Shown here piece by piece: positions 59,196-64,000 of a stretch of 64,000 nt of DNA. The position numbers were made by a program, and so were the translations under genes. The notes beneath the pieces are model-generated. The model saw nothing but the letters and a program-made list of their open reading frames with translations. It made no database searches and was not told where the DNA came from. Position 1 is the first letter of the stretch. Every line of letters begins with the position of its first letter. The DNA comes from an uncultured Oscillospiraceae bacterium (GTDB lineage Bacteria; Bacillota; Clostridia; Oscillospirales; Oscillospiraceae): positions 1-64,000 of the forward strand of contig CANQNS010000001.1 of assembly GCA_947625285.1 (NCBI GenBank), given 5' to 3'.

Positions 59196-60236
59196 TCACA
59201 GCAGGGCCTTGAAGGCCCGAAAAGCCGACGGCACCGGGTATCGGTCCTCCCGCTGGGCCGCCGTGGTCCAGACGAACCGGTCCGGCGCGGCGGCGCACAG
59301 GACCCGCCAGCCGGTCATATGCCATTCCAGATGGGTGAAGATGTGCACGGCCTGGCCGCAGGGCGACGCCTCCACCGGCGCGCAGCCCCAGGCCGCTGTC
59401 TGCCGGAGGACGCCGGCCTCGTCCAGCTCGCCCTCCAGGTTGGGAAGCTCCCAGAGCCCCGCCAGCAGCCCCTTGTCCGGCCGCTTGCACAGGGCGGCCG
59501 TTCCCATATGCTCCAGCACAAAGACCGTCCGCCGCTGGACGCGCCGGGGGGCCTTCTCCGGCATGACGGGAAAGTCCGTCTCCCGGCCGGCCCCATGGGC
59601 GGCGCAGACCGGCGACAGAGGGCACCGGCCGCAGTCCGGGGTCCCCGGCAGGCACACGGTCTCCCCCAGCTCCATGAGGGCCGAGGTGAAGGCGGCGCAT
59701 TTCCCCCCCGCCGGCGGGTACCGCTCCTGAAGCGCCTGCCGGAAGGCGTCCTTCACCGCCTTGTCCCCCACGCTGTCGGGACAGCGGGTCAGCCGGGCGC
59801 AGATACGCAGCACGTTCCCGTCCACGGCGGGGGCCCGCAGCCCGAAGGCGATGGAGGCCACCGCCCCGGCGGTATAGTCCCCCACCCCCGGCAGGGCCCG
59901 CAGGGCCTTCACGTCCGCCGGCAGCCGGCCACCGTACCGTTCCACGACCATCTTCGCGGCCCGGTGCAGGTTCCGGGCCCGGGAGTAATAGCCCAGGCCC
60001 TCCCACAGCTTCAGCACCGTCTCCTCCGAGGCGGCGGCCAGATCCTCCACCGTGGGCAGCGCGGCCATGAACCGCTCAAAATAGCCACGGGCCGCTTCGA
60101 TGCGGGTCTGCTGGAGCATGATCTCCGACACCCACACCCGGTAGGGTGTGGGGTCCTGCCGCCAGGGCAGGGGCCGGGCGTTGGCCTCATACCAGGGCAG
60201 AAGGCTCTCCGCCAGATCCTTCGGCAGCTTATCCAC
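59196..60236 (-). CDS. mutY: A/G-specific adenine glycosylase
   Basis: A 346-residue MutY, removing adenine opposite 8-oxoguanine. WVSEIMLQQTRIEAARGYFE holds the catalytic Glu; the helix-hairpin-helix is LRALPGVGDYTAGAVASIAF with the catalytic Asp in PAVDGNVLR; the [4Fe-4S] loop is CLPGTPDCGRCPLSPVC. The NUDIX-like C-terminal domain (~225-346) recognises 8-oxoG. Confidence 0.96.
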   Translation of the reverse strand: MDKLPKDLAESLLPWYEANARPLPWRQDPTPYRVWVSEIMLQQTRIEAARGYFERFMAALPTVEDLAAASEETVLKLWEGLGYYSRARNLHRAAKMVVERYGGRLPADVKALRALPGVGDYTAGAVASIAFGLRAPAVDGNVLRICARLTRCPDSVGDKAVKDAFRQALQERYPPAGGKCAAFTSALMELGETVCLPGTPDCGRCPLSPVCAAHGAGRETDFPVMPEKAPRRVQRRTVFVLEHMGTAALCKRPDKGLLAGLWELPNLEGELDEAGVLRQTAAWGCAPVEASPCGQAVHIFTHLEWHMTGWRVLCAAAPDRFVWTTAAQREDRYPVPSAFRAFKALL

Positions 60237-60355
60237 GTCCGTCCCTCCCCTCCGAGCCTATTAAAGCACGCCCGCCCCCGCAGGTCAAGCGGGACCGGGG
60301 CGGGTTTGGGCAAAAACCCGCCTGCCGGCGGGGAATGTTTTGTGCAATTCGGCGG

Positions 60356-60384
60356 TTGACAAAATATCACGTAACCTGTATCAT
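60356..60384 (+). promoter_or_regulatory. Promoter of the uracil/xanthine permease gene
   Basis: TTGACA (60356-60361) and TATCAT (60379-60384) are 17 bases apart; the start would be near 60391. Confidence 0.78.
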
Positions 60385-60420
60385 TTTCAGCGGTAGACCA
60401 CAATATACAGCGTCCGTTTA

Positions 60421-60500
60421 CCGATGCCCTTTTCGTCGGCAAGGCGCGACAGGATCAGCCGTTACCGGGGCCTCTTGCCGAACTGGCAGGAGGCTTTTTT
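60421..60500 (+). promoter_or_regulatory. Leader attenuator before the permease gene
   Basis: Terminator: GCCTCTTGCC (60470-60479) with GGCAGGAGGC (60485-60494), then TTTTTT. Antiterminator: GGCAAG (60438-60443) can pair with CTTGCC (60474-60479). A third hairpin, CCGATG with CGTCGG (60421-60439), would compete with the antiterminator. The ligand is not identified; the PyrR consensus loop is not clear. Confidence 0.65.
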
Positions 60501-60546
60501 CTGCGGGTCCATAAATAAAAATTACATATACAAGGGAGAGAGCGAA

Positions 60547-61893
60547 ATGGATCTTATCTATGGGATCAAGGACAAGCCCAAATTCGGACAGGTCGTACTG
60601 TTCGCCATCCAGCAGCTTCTGGCGATCATGGCCGCCACCATCGCCGTGCCCGCGGTAGTCAATTCCGGCTGCGGCACGGCCCTGACCGCCTCCGCCGCCA
60701 TCTTCGGCGCGGGCATGGGCACGTTCGTGTACCTGCTGTTCACCAAGAGCGCGAGCCCGGTGTTTTTGGGCTCCTCCTTCGCCTTCATCGGTTCCATGAT
60801 GAGCGCCTTTTCCGGCGCGGCCAGCATGGCGGTGGGCTACTGGGGCCTGATCATCGGCGCGGGCATGGCCGGGCTGGTGTATGTGGTGCTGGCTATCGTC
60901 ATCAAGGTCTGCGGGGTGGGCTGGATCGACAAGCTCATGCCCCCGGTCATCATCGGGCCCACCGTGGCTATCATCGGCCTGTCCCTGGCGGGCAACGCCG
61001 TGGGCGACCTGACAAGCTCCAGCGTGGAGGGCGGCTCGATGTATGTGGCGATCCTCTGCGGCCTGGTGACCCTGGCGGTGACGATCCTGGCTTCTACCTA
61101 TGGTAAGAAGATGGTCCGCATGGTCCCCTTCATCATCGGCATCCTGGCCGGCTACGCCTGCGCCAGCCTCTTCGCCCTGCTGGGCTATGTGACCGGCAAC
61201 CCGGCCCTGACCGTCATCAACTATGACGCCATGGCTAACGTGGGCGTCCTGTCCGCGCCGGACTTCACCTTCCTGCTGGGCGGCAGCCTCAAGGACATCA
61301 CGCCCACCTATCTGCTGACGCTGTTCACCGCCTATGTGCCTGTGGCCTTCGTGGTGTTCGCGGAGCATCTGGCGGACCACAAGAACCTCTCCTCCATCAT
61401 CGGCACCGACCTGCTGCACACCCCCGGCCTGACCCGGACCCTGCTGGGCGACGGCGTGGGCTCCATGGTGGGCGCGGCCTTCGGCGGCTGCCCCAACACC
61501 ACCTACGGCGAGTCCATCGCCTGCGTCGCCATCACCCGCAACGCCTCCACCGTCAGCATCTGGGGCGCGGCGGCACTGTGCATCATCGTCAGCTTCATCT
61601 CCCCGCTGATGGCCTTTTTGCAGACCATCCCCTCCTGCGTCATGGGCGGCGTGTGCGTGGCGCTGTACGGCTTCATCGCCATGAGCGGCTTCAAGATGCT
61701 CCAGGGCGTGGATCTGAACAAGAACCGGAACCTGTTCGTGGCGTCCATCATCTTCATCACCGGCGTGGGCGGCCTGTCCGTCAGCTTCGGCGCGGTGGAG
61801 ATCCGCACCGTGGCCTGCTCCCTGATCCTGGGCATCCTGGCAAACCTGATGCTGTCCAAGGAAAAGGACGAGAGCAAGGAAGCGGCGGAATAA
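60547..61893 (+). CDS. Uracil/xanthine permease family transporter
   Basis: A 448-residue nucleobase:cation symporter-2 member with about 14 helices. QQLLAIMAATIAVPAVVNSG at ~20-39, MPPVIIGPTVAIIGLSLAGN and the signature FAEHLADHKNLSSIIGTDLL (HLAD with catalytic-site Glu), then GGCPNTTYGES are UraA/PyrP marks. ATG 60547 follows AAGGGAGAG. The leader attenuator and uracil-type HLAD loop favour uracil, but xanthine is possible. Confidence 0.92.
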   Translation: MDLIYGIKDKPKFGQVVLFAIQQLLAIMAATIAVPAVVNSGCGTALTASAAIFGAGMGTFVYLLFTKSASPVFLGSSFAFIGSMMSAFSGAASMAVGYWGLIIGAGMAGLVYVVLAIVIKVCGVGWIDKLMPPVIIGPTVAIIGLSLAGNAVGDLTSSSVEGGSMYVAILCGLVTLAVTILASTYGKKMVRMVPFIIGILAGYACASLFALLGYVTGNPALTVINYDAMANVGVLSAPDFTFLLGGSLKDITPTYLLTLFTAYVPVAFVVFAEHLADHKNLSSIIGTDLLHTPGLTRTLLGDGVGSMVGAAFGGCPNTTYGESIACVAITRNASTVSIWGAAALCIIVSFISPLMAFLQTIPSCVMGGVCVALYGFIAMSGFKMLQGVDLNKNRNLFVASIIFITGVGGLSVSFGAVEIRTVACSLILGILANLMLSKEKDESKEAAE

Positions 61894-61939
61894 GCCCCCG
61901 AAGCCGCCGGACCGGCGGAGAAAAACGGCTGTACCGCAG

Positions 61940-61974
61940 CGGCCAGTGGCGAGACCACTGGCCGTTTTCATAGG
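61940..61974 (+). terminator. Terminator of the permease gene
   Basis: CGGCCAGTGG and CCACTGGCCG form a 10-bp stem with a CGAGA loop, then TTTTCAT. Confidence 0.8.
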
Positions 61975-61983
61975 GAGGTCTCC

Positions 61984-62685
61984 ATGGGAGAGGAAATAAG
62001 ACATATCGAGCCCATCGCCCACATCCGGGCCGATCTGCCCACCAAGTTCGGTCTGCCCCGCCAGAGCGGGCTGGTGCCGGCCCTGCGGGCCAGGGTGGTG
62101 TTCGAGCCGAAATACCGGGATCCGTCGGCGTTCCGGGGGCTGGAGGGGTTTTCCCACATCTGGCTCATATGGGGCTTTTCGGCCAACGGGCGGGACAGCT
62201 TCGCCGCCACGGTGAAGCCGCCACGGCTGGGGGGCAACAAGCGCATGGGCGTCTTTGCCACCCGGTCCCCCTACCGGCCCAACGCCCTGGGCCTTTCCTG
62301 CGTGGAGCTGACGGAGCTCACCTTTGACCAGCGGCTCGGCCCGGTGCTGACCGTGGCCGGGGCGGACCTGATGGACGGCACGCCCATCTATGACGTGAAG
62401 CCCTATCTGCCCTACACCGACAGCCGGCCCCGGGCGGTGGGCGGCTTTGCGGAGCGGGTGCTGGACTACGCGCTGGAGGTGGACTTCCCCCCGGAGCTTC
62501 TGGAGCGCGTCCCGGCGGACAAGCGGGACGCGCTGCTGGGCCTGCTGGAGCAGGATCCCCGCCCGGCCTATATCGACGACCCGGACCGCCGGTACGGATT
62601 CAACTATCTTGACTTTGACGTGCGCTTCACCGTGGCCGGCGGCAGGCTGACCGTGATGGAGGTGGCGGACATATCGAATAGCTGA
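61984..62685 (+). CDS. trmO: tRNA (t6A37) N6-methyltransferase TrmO
   Basis: A 233-residue TsaA/TrmO protein. HIRADLPTKFGLPRQSGLVP near the N-terminus, the FEPKYRD and GFSHIWLIWGF strands, and VFATRSPYRPNALGLSCVEL are diagnostic. It uses SAM to methylate t6A37. The C-terminal domain (~155-233) has the YGFNYLDFDVRF end. Confidence 0.93.
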   Translation: MGEEIRHIEPIAHIRADLPTKFGLPRQSGLVPALRARVVFEPKYRDPSAFRGLEGFSHIWLIWGFSANGRDSFAATVKPPRLGGNKRMGVFATRSPYRPNALGLSCVELTELTFDQRLGPVLTVAGADLMDGTPIYDVKPYLPYTDSRPRAVGGFAERVLDYALEVDFPPELLERVPADKRDALLGLLEQDPRPAYIDDPDRRYGFNYLDFDVRFTVAGGRLTVMEVADISNS

Positions 62686-62696
62686 CCCATGGCAAG

Positions 62697-62736
62697 GCCC
62701 CTGCCGCGTGCTTCGCGGCAGGGGCCGTCTTTTTCC
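62697..62736 (+). terminator. Terminator of trmO
   Basis: GGCCCCTGCCGCG and CGCGGCAGGGGCC form a 13-bp stem with a TGCTT loop, then GTCTTTTTCC. Confidence 0.88.
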
Positions 62737-62817
62737 TTTCTCATGCGCGCCTTGCATCCGGCGGCGGTTTGGGGTATGATGAAGAAAAAATCGCTTGTGA
62801 GCAAGGAGGCAATCGTC

Positions 62818-63840
62818 ATGGCAGTTTCCACGATCCCCTTTGGCCGTACCGGGGCGGGCGAGCCCGTCACGGCATACCGGCTGGAGAACAAAAACGGCAT
62901 GGCCGTCACCGTTCTCGACTACGGCGCCACGATCCAGTCCCTGGTGGTACCCAACGGCCGGGGCGGCTTCACCGACGTGGCCCTGGGCTACGACACCGTG
63001 GCGGAGTACGAGGCCAACGGCGGTTACATGGGCTGCGTCGTGGGCCGGGTAGGCAACCGCATCGCCCAGGCCCGGTTCTCCCTGGGAGGCACGGAGTACG
63101 TTTTGGCAAAAAACGACGGCGAGAACCATCTGCACGGGGGCGTCAAGGGCTTTGACAAGCATATCTGGGCCTGTGACGCCGGGACCGGCGCGCTGGCGTT
63201 CTCCCGGCTGTCCCCGGACGGGGAGGAGGGGTACCCCGGCAGCCTGCAGGTCACGGTGACGTACTCGCTGACGGAGGACAACGCCCTGGTCATCGCCTAC
63301 GACGCGGTCAGCGACAAGGACACCCTGGTGAACCTCACCAATCACACCTATTTCAATCTGAACGGCGGCGGCACCGCCCTGGAGCATCTGCTGAAGATCA
63401 ACGCCGAGCGGTTCTGCGAGGCGGACGCCGGGTGCCTTCCCACCGGGAAGCTGCTGCCCGTGGCGGGCACGCCCTTTGACTTCCGCCAGCCGAAGCCCGT
63501 GGGCCGGGACATCGGCGCGGACTGCGAGCAGCTCCGCCGGGGCGGCGGCTACGACCACAACTTCGTCCTGTCCGGGACCACCGCCGCGGTGGTATACAGC
63601 CGGGACAGCGGCATCGAGATGACCGTGAAAACGGATATGCCGGGCATGCAGTTTTACGCCGCCAACAGCCTGGACCGGCGCGCCGGCAAGGGCGGGAGCG
63701 TCATGGGCCCCCGGGACGCGGTGTGCCTGGAGACACAGCTTTTCCCCAACGGCATGAACTGCTACGGCTTCCCCTCCCCGGTGCTCCGGGCGGGCAAAGC
63801 CATGCACAGCGAAACGGCCTACTGCTTCGCCGTTCGGTAA
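62818..63840 (+). CDS. galM: Aldose 1-epimerase (mutarotase)
   Basis: A 340-residue GalM. VTVLDYGATIQSLVVPNGRG, GENHLHGGVKGFDKHIW (with the His pair), NLTNHTYFNLNG with the catalytic His, and the C-terminal CLETQLFPNGMN with the catalytic Glu are all present. ATG 62818 follows AAGGAGG; the upstream frame crosses a terminator. Confidence 0.95.
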   Translation: MAVSTIPFGRTGAGEPVTAYRLENKNGMAVTVLDYGATIQSLVVPNGRGGFTDVALGYDTVAEYEANGGYMGCVVGRVGNRIAQARFSLGGTEYVLAKNDGENHLHGGVKGFDKHIWACDAGTGALAFSRLSPDGEEGYPGSLQVTVTYSLTEDNALVIAYDAVSDKDTLVNLTNHTYFNLNGGGTALEHLLKINAERFCEADAGCLPTGKLLPVAGTPFDFRQPKPVGRDIGADCEQLRRGGGYDHNFVLSGTTAAVVYSRDSGIEMTVKTDMPGMQFYAANSLDRRAGKGGSVMGPRDAVCLETQLFPNGMNCYGFPSPVLRAGKAMHSETAYCFAVR

Positions 63841-63844
63841 ACGC

Positions 63845-64000
63845 TCAGTTGAGCCGCCGGCGGTGGACGCCGCTGGCGAACAGGGTCAGCACGGGGAATA
63901 TCTCCAGCCGCCCCAGGAGCATGCACAGGCTCAAGACCAGCTTGGACGGCGCGCTCCAGAAGGCGAAATTCCCCGTGGGGCCCACCATGTTCAGGCCGGG
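63845..64000 (-). CDS. TrkH/KtrB-type potassium transporter, C-terminal end (partial)
   Basis: The last 51 residues of a gene that continues past the window edge. GPTGNFAFWSAPSKLVLSLC and MLLGRLEIFPVLTLFAS match the conserved final pore loop and helix of TrkH/KtrB K+ transporters. It ends in a basic tail (HRRRLN). Confidence 0.85.
   Translation of the reverse strand, partial: PGLNMVGPTGNFAFWSAPSKLVLSLCMLLGRLEIFPVLTLFASGVHRRRLN

Noticed and set aside
60421..60500. Firm assignment as a PyrR-binding attenuator
   Set aside because: The gene function would fit, but the conserved PyrR loop sequence was not visible by eye, so only an attenuator of unknown ligand is called.
60418..63807. An 1129-codon minus-strand frame over the permease, trmO and galM genes
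   Set aside because: It is antisense to three recognisable genes, crosses their terminators and has a shadow-like His/Gly/Gln composition.

Overview
The window is GC-rich DNA from what looks like an anaerobic, spore-forming Firmicute, most likely Clostridia of the Oscillospiraceae type. The evidence is a complete rnfCDGEAB operon, spo0A with its own promoter signals, a SAM-I riboswitch ahead of metK, a collagen-like surface or exosporium protein, split transketolase subunits and Gram-positive style ribosome binding sites and terminators. The genus is not resolved from the sequence alone.

Layout. Positions 1-240 hold the last bases of a 23S rRNA, a 5S rRNA and a terminator. From 418 to 3156 runs a cluster of small housekeeping genes (GyrI-like, TfoX-like, DUF3267, YbaK, HAD phosphatase). 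pheA (minus) follows, preceded by a Phe-rich leader peptide and a terminator/antiterminator pair. The Rnf operon occupies 4622-9637 (minus). A nucleoside block follows: udk-tdk-pfkA (minus) faces a BMP-type nucleoside ABC transporter (plus, 12345-17195). An AT-richer restriction-modification island lies at 17455-20629 (methyltransferase minus; controller and HNH nuclease plus). Then come hpf, a VanZ-like gene, riboswitch-metK-ahcY, the collagen-like gene, transketolase, a galactokinase-like gene, pncB, a Tyr/Asp-rich secreted protein, an operon with a SUV3-like helicase, polysaccharide deacetylase, azlCD and a shortened MocR, spo0A, a large membrane protein, flavodoxin, an Fe-S aldo/keto reductase and a LysR regulator.

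From 44092 to 57387 a 13.2-kb integrated element sits in the 3' half of an initiator tRNA-Met gene, bounded by a 47-bp direct repeat. Its order (leftward integrase and repressor; rightward Cro-like, excisionase-like and VapE-type primase-helicase genes, an iteron-like region, a sigma-like regulator and a possible small terminase subunit, with no capsid or large terminase) resembles phage-inducible chromosomal islands. It carries cargo (DinD, ribbon-helix-helix regulator, ART-like protein). At both ends it has a duplicated module: a sigma-A-like promoter, a cloverleaf-like RNA, a long hairpin and a small protein. The small proteins belong to a family with three members in this element. I consider this module the most promising undescribed item in the window.

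To the right of the element are an acyl carrier protein and acyltransferase, a lipoprotein, mutY, a uracil/xanthine permease with an attenuator-like leader, trmO, galM and the end of a TrkH-type potassium transporter running off the window.
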